Of a stretch of DNA of 64,000 nt, positions 1 to 10,546 are shown piece by piece. Made by a program: the position numbers and the translations under genes. The stretch's first letter is position 1, and every line of letters starts with the position of its first letter. This stretch comes from Siphonodentalium dalli (Eukaryota; Mollusca; Scaphopoda; Gadilida; Siphonodentaliidae): assembly GCA_032622095.1 (NCBI GenBank), contig CP136061.1:130524754-130588753 (forward strand), read 5' to 3'. The notes below the pieces were generated by a model, which was not told the DNA's origin, did not search any database, and saw nothing but the letters and a program-made list of their open reading frames with translations.

Positions 1-164
1 GTCATATGAAATGACATTAAATCTCAAGGAAACCCGCGAAAAAAAATAAAAAAATAACATTTATTGTTTCAATGTTTTAAGTTATTTCCTTCATAAAAAA
101 GAGTCTTCGTGATAAAGAACCCTCTCAATACTTGAATATAGAATTAACCTTTAACAAAAAAAAT

Positions 165-276
165 CTTCGGAATAGCGAACCTTCGGAATAGAGAACCTTC
201 GGAATAGCGAACCTTTGGAGTAGTGAACCTTCGGAATAGTGAACATTCGGAATAGCGAACCTTCGGAATAGAGACA
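165..276. repeat. 16-bp minisatellite, about 7 copies
   Basis: Seven consecutive copies of a unit close to CTTCGGAATAGCGAAC, varying mainly at positions 12-13 (AGCG, AGAG, AGTG). Low divergence points to recent local expansion. No gene is visible around it. Confidence 0.9.
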
Positions 277-286
277 TGTTCCCAAA

Positions 287-555
287 TTTTCAACGAAATC
301 GACCATACCACTCAATAGAAAACATTGTCAAAACTACGCTCAGTTGTAAAGATATACATCTGGATTCGGGACGCAACAATCGGCGACAAACAAACACAAA
401 TGATTTCGCCATCCAGAGTCGGTGCATTTAATTAATATATCAGAATGACGGTGTGTGTTGGCAATTTGGATTAATATTCGTAAAAAGAACAAATTTGAGC
501 AAGATTATCCTCCATTGCTATTGGATCACCCTACCGGAGTGTTTCACATCACTTT
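287..555 (+). repeat. dispersed repeat, inverted partner at 62535-62795
   Basis: This stretch reappears in opposite orientation near the far end of the window. Shared landmarks in order are the CGAAATCGACCATACCACTC block, ACGCTCAGTTGTAAAGATAT, GGGACGCAACAATCGGCGAC, GATTTCGCCATC.AGAGTC, an AATTAATATA block and GTGTTTCACATCACTTTAAA. The copies are diverged by substitutions and short indels. No open frame is conserved between them, so this looks like part of a non-coding transposon of unknown class. Confidence 0.75.
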
Positions 556-660
556 AAATAATTCACTCGAGGCGAGAGACGTTTAGGTAAGAAACTCGTG
601 CGCTAACGTGCACTCGTTTGTTACCGACGTTTCTCGCCTCTCGTGATTATTTAACGTAAT
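547..660. repeat. imperfect hairpin, possible small MITE
   Basis: The left half (TTAAATAA, CTCGAGGCGAGAGACGT, AAGAAACTCGTGCGC) pairs with the right half (GTGCACTCGTTTGTTACC, ACGTTTCTCGCCTCTCG, TTATTTAA) around a centre near 605. Stems of about 50 nt with a few mismatches suggest a small foldback or MITE. No target duplication is clear. Confidence 0.6.
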
Positions 661-1054
661 TTCGAAACCAGTTGATTCCTCTCTATATTATAAGTATCTC
701 TGGGCAATGTCAAATCGGACATTAGAAGCTACTTTGACTATCTCGATGTGAATACTTGGTAATTTGTATTGCACTATTGATTATTTATCCCATCCCATGT
801 GTATTTTATTTTTACATTAAATTTTTCCACACTAGTCAGTTCTTGAATATATATTCCTGCTCGAAATGGAAGCCTTTCCTCTTGGGTGCTTGTATTTGTA
901 CTTAGCTTAATAGTTTAGTCTCATCCACTGCCTAGCTGCTTCATATACAGTTGCTTCAGTACAATAGCTTTGACTAACTGGTTCTTTTTATGTCACAGTA
1001 TAGATTCAGACGAGTCCGTTGCGTACGTTGCGTTGAAAAAGGATGACTGACAAT

Positions 1055-1640
1055 AAAGCTAGATACACATACCTGCATATTATCGTATGCGTAAAACGTA
1101 TACGAAATTACGCATGAAAACGATACGATATTCATGCAAGTATATACACAAATGTGTCGTTCGCTTACTATTGTCGGTGTTTTTTTTCCAATTTGGATAT
1201 ATTATTTGTAAAAATTAAAAAAAATACCATAGATTGCACGTGGCGAGGAGGAAAAGGCATGCCAAATACTATGTCATAAATTGGAATTTCTTTATTATTC
1301 TGAAAATCGTATCCGATCGAATGACGCATACTATCAAAAATTAGTATGCGTTATTCGCATCCGATTGTCGTATCAAAAAATCATTGCCCCTCCTGGTCAA
1401 TTGAAATGGTCATTTGAAAATCATATGGTGGTAGTCGACGAAAACGGAAGCGACTTTCTAGCTTGAATGCCTCTTATACTCCTCGCCACGTGCAATCTAA
1501 AGTAGTTTTTGTCTTTTACAAATAATATATCCAAATTGACAAAAACACCGGAATTATTAAGCTATAGCGACACATTTGTGCGTAAATTCACAAACTTATA
1601 AACGCATACGATAATACCCAGGTATGTTTATCTAGCTTTA
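1055..1640. mobile_element. MITE family A, full-length copy (586 bp)
   Basis: The ends are inverted copies: AAAGCTAGATACACATACCT at the left and the complement of AAAGCTAGATAAACATACCT at the right. Subterminal inverted blocks follow (CGTATGCG, ACACAAATGTGTCG, AATTTGGATATATTATTTGT, ATTGCACGTGGCGAGGAG). The interior has further pairing (CGCATACTA / TAGTATGCG). There is no transposase frame. Two diverged relatives lie at 12125-12481 and 16861-17110, which confirms a family. Confidence 0.85.
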
Positions 1641-1751
1641 AACGCATCTGGAAAACGGACAAGTGTGAGACAAGAAAACCATAGTCAGAAATGGTAACGC
1701 CACCAAGATCATATTATTAGCCATAAATAGAATATATTATAAAATATTATT

Positions 1752-1785
1752 CATTAGTTAGCGCTAATATAGGCGCTAACTAATG
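1752..1785. repeat. short perfect-stem hairpin
   Basis: CATTAGTTAGCGC is followed by an 8-base loop and then its reverse complement. The stem is 13 bp. It lies in non-coding sequence, and no T-run follows that would suggest a terminator. Confidence 0.7.
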
Positions 1786-1904
1786 ACTTGTTAAATAACA
1801 TCTAATAAATATTCATCTTATTCACAACTTTAAGGAGTCCTTCTGGTACACGAGAATATTTATCGCCGTTTGATTTGCACCAAGTGAACTCGGCGCATAT
1901 ATAA

Positions 1905-2130
1905 TTGATAGAACAGACCTCTATTATGATGAGCGTGTCGTTATTTGTTTAAGATGCGTATCAATTGACATATACGCACCCGTTCCCTCATTAGAATCTA
2001 TATATATCGCCCATTTTAGGGGAGGTCCGCGAATTCGGGGACTTCCGCAAAGTGACCTCCACAAATCGGGACCTACTGCATATCGTCGCACCCAATGCAA
2101 TTTGTAAACAAATACGATTGACATGCGTTT
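1905..2130 (+). repeat. dispersed repeat, direct partner at 3997-4190
   Basis: Shares with 3997-4190 the blocks TTGATAGAACA, TATTATGATGA.CGTGTC, CGTATCAATTGACATATACG, CACCCGTTCCCTCATTA, AATTCGGGGAC and GACCTACTGC. The two copies have the same orientation and are about 2 kb apart. Coding capacity is absent. Confidence 0.75.
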
Positions 2131-2369
2131 TATCGAGGTGAGCTTTAATTAAAAGAAAGAAGCATTCTACATAAACTATTTGTCACGGACTCAGCCAGTG
2201 TGCCATATATATGTGTCAACTAAGGTCGCTTTGCGTGGTAAAAGTGAAAAGTGAAAGTGGAAAATCATATTGAAAATGAGAGTAGCCTACAATTTTGGGA
2301 TTTCCGCGGCAGATTGCAGTGAATCTACACTATTGGAAGTGAATGTACAATTCCTGGAATTCTATCAGA

Positions 2370-2447
2370 TATCGCGACTCTGCTCGTTTTCGTGATCATA
2401 GGTTATATAGGGTCTATATGACCACGAAAACGAGTCGAGTCGCGATA
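2370..2447. repeat. hairpin with ~30-bp stem
   Basis: TATCGCGACTCTGCTCGTTT plus CGTGATCATA pairs with TATGACCACGAAAACGAG plus TCGAGTCGCGATA, around a loop of about 16 nt. Probably a small palindromic MITE or a foldback end. Confidence 0.7.
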
Positions 2448-2638
2448 CATCCATCGGTACAAACACATTGTGTATACGATACAATTTTGACTTGATGACC
2501 AGAAAATAAAAGATGGCGGTTAATCCAAGACTCCAACAGAACAGACATGCGTGCTCGAATTAAAATTACCCACAATTCACTTCACTACACCAGGGGTTCC
2601 CAATGGGTTATACATTATTTTCAGGCTATCAGATTATT

Positions 2639-2800
2639 TATATTTTCAAGAACATATTATTACACCGGTGACTTTAAGTTTACAATTTCAGCCTGTCCTG
2701 ACTCTATCGGTATGTTTGAGTTATATTTTCAAGAACATATTATTTACGGTGGCCTTGACTTTACAATTTCAGCATTTACGTGATTATATCGGTACTATTG
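2639..2800 (+). repeat. tandem duplication, ~84-bp unit
   Basis: Two adjacent copies begin with TATATTTTCAAGAACATATT and continue through a TTTACAATTTCAGC block. The spacing is about 84 bp. Overlapping short open frames here (2547-2962) are explained by the duplication and show no domain. Confidence 0.7.
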
Positions 2801-2964
2801 AGCAAGGTACAAAAACCTATTCTCCCACAATGTATTCGCTCACTGCTCCATAGATTATCAAAAACTGAAAAACTGCTTACACCACCTTGTGGCGTAATGA
2901 CTTTAACACCATTGCAATGCGTTCAGATGGCTGCGATTCGTCCGTTACGATATATCCGTTAATA

Positions 2965-3110
2965 GTAATGGCCCCGCCATAGACCCCCGTAGGATTCTCA
3001 CGTGGAGAACTGAATATACATGCAATTCAATACATGGGCTATATACTTTGAAACAAAATTGGGTAGACATCACAGAAAGTTGCTCGTTTGCCATGGCAAC
3101 GGTTTAAAAA
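2965..3110 (+). repeat. dispersed repeat, inverted partner at 11265-11405
   Basis: Carries GGCCCCGCCATAGACCCC, GTAGGATTCTCACGTGGAGA, ATTGGGTAGACAT and TTGCTCGTTTGCCATGGCAA. The reverse complement of all these blocks occurs in order at 11265-11405. A further related block with TTGGGTAGACATTAC lies near 3440. No coding potential is seen. Confidence 0.75.
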
Positions 3111-3521
3111 TACATGCCAAACATGAACGTTTAGGACAACTGGAAAGCTTACAATTAACCACTTATTTGCATTGGATTCCATAAAACTGCGTGTACTTTT
3201 CTAAGTTTACTACATATATAACTTGTCGGGAAATGCAACACACAAGTTGAATGGACAGATATAGCTATGTTGTCATGGTAACGATCGAAAACCACTACAG
3301 ATGTTGGGTGGAGAAGGGTAACTAAATGGCTAACTAGCATCATATAACAAACATATATCGCAAACGACAATATAATATAGAGAACTGACTCTATGTTTAT
3401 TTCAATAAATGAGTCATATCTATGCTTCCAAAAATAATTGGGTAGACATTACAAAAAGTGTTTTTGTAGCGCTCTGGAAGACAGTATTGACAATTAATAA
3501 GTTCGTCAAATCAAAACTCTA

Positions 3522-3856
3522 TGCTACCGAGACCGAATGATAAGACTCAATCTGATGTCTTTAAAATATCGAATATTTAGAGGAGATCTAATCGAGGTAT
3601 ATAAATTGAATGGTCATTACAATATCAATGACTGTGACGTATTAGAAAGACATCGGGAAGAACAAGAGGACATAATAAATAGCTACAGATGCCCATTGTT
3701 AACAAGGCCATAGGAAAATATTTCTTCACGCAGAGGGTGGTAAATAGCTGGAACTCTCTGCCAGACTTCGTTGTCGAGGCTCCAACACTCGATCAATTCA
3801 AAATATACATAGACTCATTCTTCTATTATATAAAATACGAGTTCGACGACAAGTAA
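3522..3856 (+). pseudogene. non-LTR retrotransposon reverse transcriptase, C-terminal relic
   Basis: The + strand reads YRDRMIRLNLMSLKYR, then FRGDLIEVYKLNGHYNINDC, a stop at 3711-3713, then in a shifted frame FFTQRVVNSWNSLPDFVVEA and a tail ending at TAA 3854-3856. The 'RGDLIEVYK ... RVVNSWNSLP..VVEAP' pattern is typical of the C-terminal tail of CR1/Jockey-group LINE polymerases in aquatic animals. Only the last ~110 residues survive, with one frameshift. A (GAT)n microsatellite at 3966-3988 could be the LINE 3' tail. The copy is 5'-truncated and non-functional. Confidence 0.85.
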
Positions 3857-3965
3857 TATGTTCAAGTGACTCACAAGTAAATATCGAATGATGATACATA
3901 TATTTGTAAACAAGCATTGCAAATAATGTTATTGGGACGAAAAGTCGCAAGACTTGTTCCGTATT

Positions 3966-3988
3966 ATGATGATGATGATGATGATGAT
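3966..3988 (+). repeat. (GAT)n microsatellite
   Basis: Seven or so GAT units directly after the LINE relic. Either its 3' tail or an independent microsatellite. Confidence 0.85.
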
Positions 3989-3996
3989 TATGATAT

Positions 3997-4190
3997 GATT
4001 GATAGAACAAACCACTATTATGATGATCGTGTCTTTATTAAAATACGTATCAATTGACATATACGCACCCGTTCCCTCATTAAAATCAACATATTTCGAC
4101 TATTTTAGGGAAACTCCGCAAATTCGGGGACCCCCGCAAATATGGACCTACTGCGAATTGTCACAACCGGAAAAACCCATTATCTATAAA
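3997..4190 (+). repeat. dispersed repeat, second copy of 1905-2130
   Basis: See 1905-2130: same landmarks in the same order, with a few indels. It starts right after the (GAT)n tract, so the LINE tail and this repeat abut. Confidence 0.75.
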
Positions 4191-4469
4191 TAAAACACAC
4201 AGCGAACGATAGCTATCTAGAATATCTAGGACACAATACACACGAGGGCGTTAATGAATCCCAAAAATTCCAGGGCCGTATTCACCAGCTGGGTTTATAA
4301 ATAGACCAGCTATAATTTATACGAGGCGGCACTCAAGGCGAACCTCTCGGTGAAGTTGACGGGAAGATATCGCCGCGCAGTAATATGATTATCCAATCAA
4401 GGTGATTGGGAGAAATCATAGATTTACTACCAATTACGTACATAAAACATGCTGTGCATAGCAGACTAG

Positions 4470-4880
4470 CAATTGATGACGAATTAACATTTGGAATAAT
4501 CAAACAGGGCCCAAAATCATTGTTCGACAGACTAGAACTTATATACAACACATGTTTACAACACGGCTAATTCCCCAAATCGTGGAAATCCGCTATAGGG
4601 GTTATGATTCCAAAACCAGGCAAAGACCACAAAATTGCAACCAATTTTAGACCCATTAGCTTACTTCAATGTTTTGGAAAACGTTTCGAACGAATCATCA
4701 GCACTAGAATATTAGCCCACCTAGAGAAGCAACACTTTTTCAATAAATTTCAACGTGAATATCGTAAAGGCAAAGAGGGAACCGAACATATTTACAGAAT
4801 AGTAGAAGATATGCGCACAGCAATGGGCAGGGGCTGGGAGGGGGCCGCCATAGAAAAGGCCTTCGACTGGCTTATATAGA
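4470..4880 (+). pseudogene. LINE reverse transcriptase, N-terminal RT fragment
   Basis: The + frame reads DDELTFGIIKQGPKSLFDRL, then a stop, then SWKSAIGVMIPKPGKDHKIA, FRPISLLQCFGKRFERII, a Q.EYRKGKEGTEHIYR stretch and KAFDWLI, where homology ends at 4880. These correspond to RT motifs 0-2 and motif A of Jockey/CR1-type non-LTR elements (the usual 'IPKPGKD...FRPISLL...KAFD' order). At least one in-frame stop is present. The motif B-C part that would follow is on the opposite strand at 5666-6640, so one element may have been broken and partly inverted. Confidence 0.85.
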
Positions 4881-5390
4881 ATGGAATGTTCTTCCTTGAC
4901 TGCAATTCAGATTTTTTTAATGGGGTCACCTGGTCAAATAGGGGCCAAGCGAAGGACAGTTTCCCTCTTAATATGCTTCCTTCACAAGGACCATCAGGTC
5001 TATTTGACTGATATTTATGATATGTATGAAGGGTTCTTTGGTGTCTGGGATTCAAATTTATTCAGATGGGGTCACCAGGTTAAAAGGGTGGGACCAGGGA
5101 CATAACTATATGTCTCTATAGTAATTCTTAAAATGTCTTCTCAAGGGATTTTGGACTATTTAGCTTACATATAGTATGGAGGAATCAGGAAGATCCTTTA
5201 GTGACTGAGATACAGATTTGTTAAAATGAGGTCAACCTGTCAAGAAATGGCAGTCTATGGGGAGTTAACACTTTTGTGTCCAATAAAATAATAGAAATAC
5301 CAAATTCATTAAAACATCTACCTTGGAACCACATGACTGATTGGTCTGACATACATGTATTGTGTTTTGGGTCCATGGATAATTGGGCTT
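4881..5390 (+). repeat. degenerate ~160-bp tandem repeat
   Basis: Recurring phrases 'CAGATTT.TT.AATGGGGTCA', 'CAGGT.AAA' and 'AGTATGGAGGAATCAGGAAG' recur with a period near 160 bp and high divergence. It resembles the better preserved array at 7685-8400. Overlapping short ORFs on both strands are not coding. Confidence 0.5.
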
Positions 5391-5665
5391 CAAACATGTT
5401 TAAATGGTTTTAGAAAAAGGCGCTTGTGAGATTGGAAATTTCCAACAATTGAGAAAGTTTGAGGTGTCGGTTGTGAAATTCCAACCTAAGACTTGGGAGT
5501 CTGGATCCCGGTCGGGAGGGGACTTGTTGAGCTGGAGGAGGGGGGTGATCAGTAGTGTACAGTTGGCAATTTCAAGGTGGTTTTTTACCAAGCTACATAC
5601 TTGAAGTCTCTCTAGCCACATATCCTGTTTAAATCTACTTCTTTTAAAGTGATTATGAAAAGTGC
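5391..5665. other. no recognisable feature
   Basis: Short overlapping open frames exist on both strands here, but neither shows a domain or repeat. It may be the 3' untranslated part of the minus-strand LINE that follows. Confidence 0.4.
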
Positions 5666-6640
5666 TCACTGTTTTGGTCTCCAGAGTCCCAGTCTTATCA
5701 GTCTTTGCAGTCTGGTGAGCGACCCCACAGTCATTGACTGTCTTGTTATGTTTTGTTTTTGGTCAGTAGTGTTTTCCTGAGTTCTAGTTCGTCGATTAGG
5801 GTGCTGCCTTGTACTGCTTGTAGTCTGATTAGACTGTTTGCCGCTAGAGTTTGTAGTGTAACGTGGATTGGGGTTATGTAATGTCCTGATGGGGGTTCGT
5901 GTATTTTCTTGGAGTGCCATTCTTAATGTTTTGTTTTGGATTACTTGGAGTTTGTTGAGTTTATATTTGGTAGGTCGGCTGTGATAATGGCCCCATATTC
6001 CATGATTTGTCGTATAAATTGCTTAATTAAGGTTTCTGGATTGAGTCCCCATGATGTGCCCCTGAGCATCCTTAATAGCCCAATTCTTTTATAGGCCCTG
6101 GTTGAGATGTTTTTAATGTGAGAATGGAAAGATAATTTTTGGTCAAGAGTTTTGCCCAGGAGAGTTGCCTCCTGTGTTTGTTCGAAATTTTCCCCATAGA
6201 TGGATAATTTAAGTTTGTATTTGGTATGTTTTCTGCCAAAGAGGATTAATTGAGTTTTTTTGGCGTTCAGTTTGATGTGCCATTTGGAACACCACCCTTC
6301 CAGGTCGTTGAGTTGTTTTTGTAATCTGAATTCCAGCGTTTTGGGGTCCCCCCCTGTGGTCCAAAGGCCCAGATCATCGGCGAATTGTGATATTTGTATG
6401 TTGTGTAGTAGATTGTTGGGTATGTCGTTGACATATATTAAGAAAAGTAACGGACTTAAGACGGACTCCTGGGGCGTACCAGCTTTAAGGTTGACACTGT
6501 CTGAAATTACTTCCCCGACCCTTACTTTGGTAGTTCTTTCCATGATAAATGAAGAGATGAGTCTTAACATTTTGGTGGGGATGTCTGTTGTTGTTTTTAT
6601 TTTGTATCGAAGGCCGTGGAATTGAATTTCCCCAGTTGAA
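5666..6640 (-). pseudogene. LINE reverse transcriptase, middle and C-terminal part
   Basis: The minus strand has a 209-codon open frame (6570 down to 5941) with RT motif B region GTPQESVLSPLLFLIYVND, the catalytic block QFADDLGLW (motif C, FADD variant), then WHIKLNAKKTQLILFG and LGKTLDQKLSFHSHI, as in the thumb of Jockey/CR1-type polymerases. A second minus frame (5920-5666) continues after a break, with arginine/threonine-rich sequence and TRLQRLIRLG. Upstream, 6640-6571 encodes more of the same protein (FHGLRYKI...PTKMLRLI). The usual GTPQGS glycine is E here. The endonuclease and early RT motifs are missing. Non-functional relic. Confidence 0.9.
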
Positions 6641-7305
6641 GTTGGCGATGTTCACCCATTGGGCCCCTCAATTATGAATTTTATCTTCTGCAAATTAGGG
6701 GATATAGAAACTTCCTAGAAGGGAAATTTAACTAACAACAATGTAAATTTGATACTATAGATACTTCCCAGAAGATGAGGCCTAAGCAGAATGAGGTCCC
6801 CAAATGGTGAATTTGGTGATGCTAGCCTTGAATCAAGCTTTGAAATAGTCTGTCTGTTTTTTTTGTAGAATGAGGTACCCAGAGGGTGAATTTAGTGAGG
6901 CTATCCTGCACAGCGGGCTAGTATCACTAAATTCACCCTCTGTGGACCTCATTCTGATAAGGCCCTCAACTGCTATGGAAGACCTAGAATAAGAATGAAG
7001 TTCCCCAGTTGAAATTGGTGATGTTCACCCATTGGGCACCTCAATCATGAATTTTATCTTCTGCAAATTAAGGGATACAGAAACTTCCTAGAAGGGAAAT
7101 TTAACTAACAACAATGTAAATTTGATACTATAGATACTTCCCAGAAGATGAGGCCTAAGCAGAATGAGATCTTGAGACTCTAGATACTTCCCAGAAGATG
7201 AGGCCTAAGCGGAATAAGGTTCCCAGAGGGTGTATTTGGTTATGCTAGCCTGCTGTGTAGGATAGCGTCACTAAATTCACCCTCTGGGAACCTCATTCTA
7301 CAAAT
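6625..7305. repeat. ~375-bp tandem duplication with internal hairpins
   Basis: A block starting CCCCAGTTGAAGTTGGCGAT (6627) and running through TAACTAACAACAATGTAAAT and CCCAGAAGATGAGGCCTAAG is repeated nearly unchanged from about 7000. Each copy is followed by a hairpin: 6868-6955 and 7212-7300, with stems AGAGGGTGAATTTAGTGA and its complement. Tandem amplification of a hairpin-bearing repeat. Confidence 0.8.
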
Positions 7306-7684
7306 GCCAGGCACTCTTTGAGAAAATGAAATTAATCTGATTTTAATGACCACTGAGTGATAATATAAACAACAAGGGTGCTTCATTGATAACACCATTA
7401 ATCTCATTTAAATTATGGATGACATGAATACACTCCCTGGGGACTCTGTCTAAGGCTGCAGAAGCTATCTTTATCTCTCTATCTGCCTTGCCATGTCTAT
7501 CAGTTCATAGGAGAGTTGCCTTGTAATGGGAATTTAAATAAATATACTTTATTTACCTGTGAGTTAGGATATGAGATAGGGTGGAATGCTGTTGGTTGGG
7601 GGTGGGGTTCTGGGTCATGTGGGGGGGGGGGTGATATTTTTTGTTTGTATGTTAAATTGATCAAGGAGTTCCTGAATTTTTTAT
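7306..7684. other. no recognisable feature
   Basis: AT-rich sequence with a G-run at 7620-7630. A 72-codon open frame here shows no domain. Confidence 0.4.
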
Positions 7685-8400
7685 TATTTTTTGGGGAATT
7701 ATGGCCCTGGCTCCACCACTATTTGACCCAGTGACCCCATTTGAACAAATCTGAACCCCAGTCATTCAATGACCCCACATACCAAATATAAACTAAATCG
7801 GCTTAATGGTTATTGACAAGAAGTCGTTATAAGAATTACCAAGGAGGAATATAGTTATGGCCCTGGTTTCGCAACTGTTTGACACAGTGACCTCATTTGA
7901 ACAAATATTAATGACAGTCACCTAGGGAACATCCACCCCAAATATGATCAAAATGCAAAAATGTAATTTTTTTGGTTTTTAGAGTTATGTCCCTGGCTCT
8001 GCCCCTAATTGACCCAGTGACCCAATTTGAACAAATCTGATTCCCAGTCACCCAAGGTCCCTCAGTACCAAATATAAGCTAATTCGGCCCAATATTTTTG
8101 TAGAAGAAGTCATTGTAAGAATTACTATGAGTTATGGCCCTGATTTCTCAAATAATTGACCGGGTGACCTCATTTGAACAAATCTGAACACCAGTCACCC
8201 AAGGACCCTCCATACCAAATATTAGCTAAATCGGCACAATAGTTATGGACAAGAAGTTGTTGTAAGAATTACTGTGGAGGAATAGAATTATGGCCCTGGT
8301 TTCGCAACTATTTGACCCAGTGACCTCATTTGAACAAATCTGAATGAGAGTCACCTAGGGAACATCCACACCAAATATGAACCAATTTGGTATGATGGTT
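7685..8400 (+). repeat. ~155-bp tandem repeat, 5 copies
   Basis: The phrase GACCCAGTGACC.CATTTGA followed by ACAAATCTGA occurs near 7727, 7890, 8011, 8162 and 8318. Between copies, ATGGCCCTGG and ACCAAATAT.A recur. Divergence is moderate. This style of array, ending in a (GACG)n tract and a GGTGAGCTAA tail, is one I associate with molluscan genomes (memory, not searched). Confidence 0.8.
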
Positions 8401-8427
8401 TCAGAGGAGAAGATGTTTAAAAAAAAG

Positions 8428-8492
8428 TTGACGGACGGACAGACAGACGGACAGACGGACAGACGGACGGACGGACGGACGACGGACGAGGA
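8428..8492 (+). repeat. (GACG)n / (GACA)n microsatellite
   Basis: Tetranucleotide run of GACG with GACA interruptions directly after the 155-bp array. The short open frame across it on the minus strand is only repeat translation (SVRPSVCPSV). Confidence 0.95.
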
Positions 8493-8942
8493 GTGATGAC
8501 TATAGCTCCACCGGAGACGTCGTCTCAGGTGAGCTAAAACCAGGCCGGCGAGATCAGGGATCTTTCTCGGGATAACCCCCCTCAATGGCCACACCAACAC
8601 TTCCCTAACTTAATAAACACTCGACAATCAATAAACAACAATTAGACTTATCCCATAAGAACTGAATAAACACACGAGGTCGATCAGGGTACTAACACAG
8701 TCCAGACACACGGATGGTAAGTCTAATAATCGAACTCTCTTCCAGCTACACACGGAACTACACCTCGAACAGTAGTGTGTATAAATGAAATCCTTTTCAT
8801 TAATTCTACCAGTCATCCCACCTAAAAGACAGGTAAGTATTAATTATGTTTCAGAGGACGCTTTGGTTGGTACTGATCATCGGCAGACGAACACAGTGGA
8901 TTGGCCCCGCCCCCTGCAGTAATGCAAGTCCAACGCTAGAAC
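8493..8942. other. no recognisable feature
   Basis: After the GACG run comes the tail with GGTGAGCTAAAAC (8529), then unremarkable sequence up to family R. No coding signal is seen. Confidence 0.4.
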
Positions 8943-10546
8943 TCAGTATAAAATAACACATCTTGTACTAACCCATTCATGCAAAATCCGCAATATCGAC
9001 CGCCTAACAACAATATCAAAACGTATGGTACCGGGCTCACGCCCTATATGGCTCCTTGGGCGCTGATGAATGTCCTCGGGTGGCGTAGATACGCTTGTCG
9101 TGGCCGTAGTATAAGCCATTGAGTAATTATCTCGATCAAACAACCTACTAACCTGCTTACCTTATAAAATCATTACACAGAACAACAAGTTCACAAACCT
9201 GAACACAAAACACGACTAACACCAATATCAATATCTAGGTTAGCGGGCTCACGCCCTAGATGGCTCATTGGGCGCTTATGAATGTCATCGAGCGGCATGG
9301 ATAGGCCTGTCGTGGCCATAGTATAAGCTATCGACTAATTATCTCCTTCAAAATTACTAACAACGAGTCCTACTAAAACCCGACCGCACCCGACCGCACC
9401 CGACCGGACCGCCCCAGAATGGACCCGAATGTACCAAAGTTTCATGGTAACTCGCTCGCTCGGACCCCTAGGGGCGGTCCGGTCGGCGGGTGTTAATTTC
9501 GGCGTTTTTGCGTACATTTATAGCGAATTCGGCAGCAGCAGCTAGCGACTTGTCCGATCGCCCATGGATGCATATGGGTATTCACTTCATGATATAATGT
9601 CCACTTCCGTGGTCAGGCAGTCAGGGGAGGTGCGGTCGGTGCCTTTTTGGATTTCTCGTACCTGGCGGAAACGGCCGCCAGTCAGGGGTTAACAGTGCCG
9701 TGTCCGCTCGAGCTATCGACTTGGGGCTTGGAACTTTGGTACATTCGGGTCCATTCTACACGATAGTGCAAACCCCATCTCGCTCGGACCCCTGGGGGCG
9801 GTCCGGTCGGGTGCGGTCGGTGCGGTCGGTGCGGTCGGTGCGGTCGGGTTTTAGTAGGACCGCTAACAACGACATATATATACAAATTTGCAAATACATG
9901 CGTTCACCTGCGCCCGAGCTTATGGGAGGACGAATGGGACACAATAATAATTAGAAACACTACTTGGCACTCAAAACCTTCAGAGACACACCAACCAACA
10001 CCGTCTGGCCTCAGCTGCTTCCTCATCTGCGCACGCACTACACAACCAGGTCAACGGGTTCTGACACTCGCAAAGGAGAAGAAGACGGGCATTGCACCAT
10101 CGAGAGCTGAGGAGCCCCAACCGACCTTAAGTCAATCGGCTGGCATTGCACTCTCTTCCTAGAGTTGAGCCCGTAGTACAAGCCCGGAATACAACAGACT
10201 AAGGCAACTGGAGTCCATGCAAGCACTAAATAGGGCATTATGTACAACTATTCACAACTCGAAACAACATATTAACATATCAACGCACAAAACTCACACA
10301 GATAAATCAAGGTAAGTCTTCTCCGCCGGTCCTGGTTCGGAATGGGGGTGTGGCTTTGCTTCTTGCTTTGGTGGCATCCGCCTCATGCACAGTAGGCAAC
10401 ACCTACTGTGCATGGGCATATATCAATCTCACAAACCCTACAAACGCTCTTTAGCGGAATTACGGCATTCAAAAGTGGGTTATAGGAGAGGGACGACGGC
10501 CCTTTCAAATCTTCCCGGGTATCATCCCAAACTCCAAACTTGCAGA
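8943..10546 (+). repeat. dispersed repeat family R, longest copy
   Basis: A multi-part repeat without an obvious protein. It starts with two tandem ~201-bp units (GGGCTCACGCCCTA at 9030 and 9247, TGGCCGTAGTATAAGC at 9101). It continues past the inserted MITE at 9367-9862 with TTGCAAATACATGCGTTCAC and CACTACTTGGCACTC, and ends with CTAAGGCAACTGGAGTCC and the GTAAGTCTTCTCCGCCGGTC block. Partial copies are at 20160-20366 plus 32156-32467 (one copy, split) and 61097-61452 (3' part only). The 3' block on the minus strand has an open frame in the 61-kb copy that is frameshifted here. Class unknown. Confidence 0.8.
9367..9862. mobile_element. 496-bp MITE inserted in family R, 10-bp TSD
   Basis: The ends are inverted copies beginning GTCCTACTAAAACCCGACCG, followed by iterated GACCGCACCC / GGTGCGGTC units and a second inverted block (GGACCCGAATGTACCAAAGT at 9421, complement at 9735). 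The flanks are CTAACAACGA at 9357-9366 and again at 9863-9872, a 10-bp duplication. The uninterrupted site is visible in the other family R copy at 32200 (ACTAACAACTACATATACAA). A 9-10-bp duplication fits Mutator-like elements. It has no transposase. Confidence 0.88.

Noticed and set aside
8355-8600. Serine/proline-rich small protein on the minus strand
   Set aside because: Derived from the (GACG)n microsatellite (SVRPSVCPSV).
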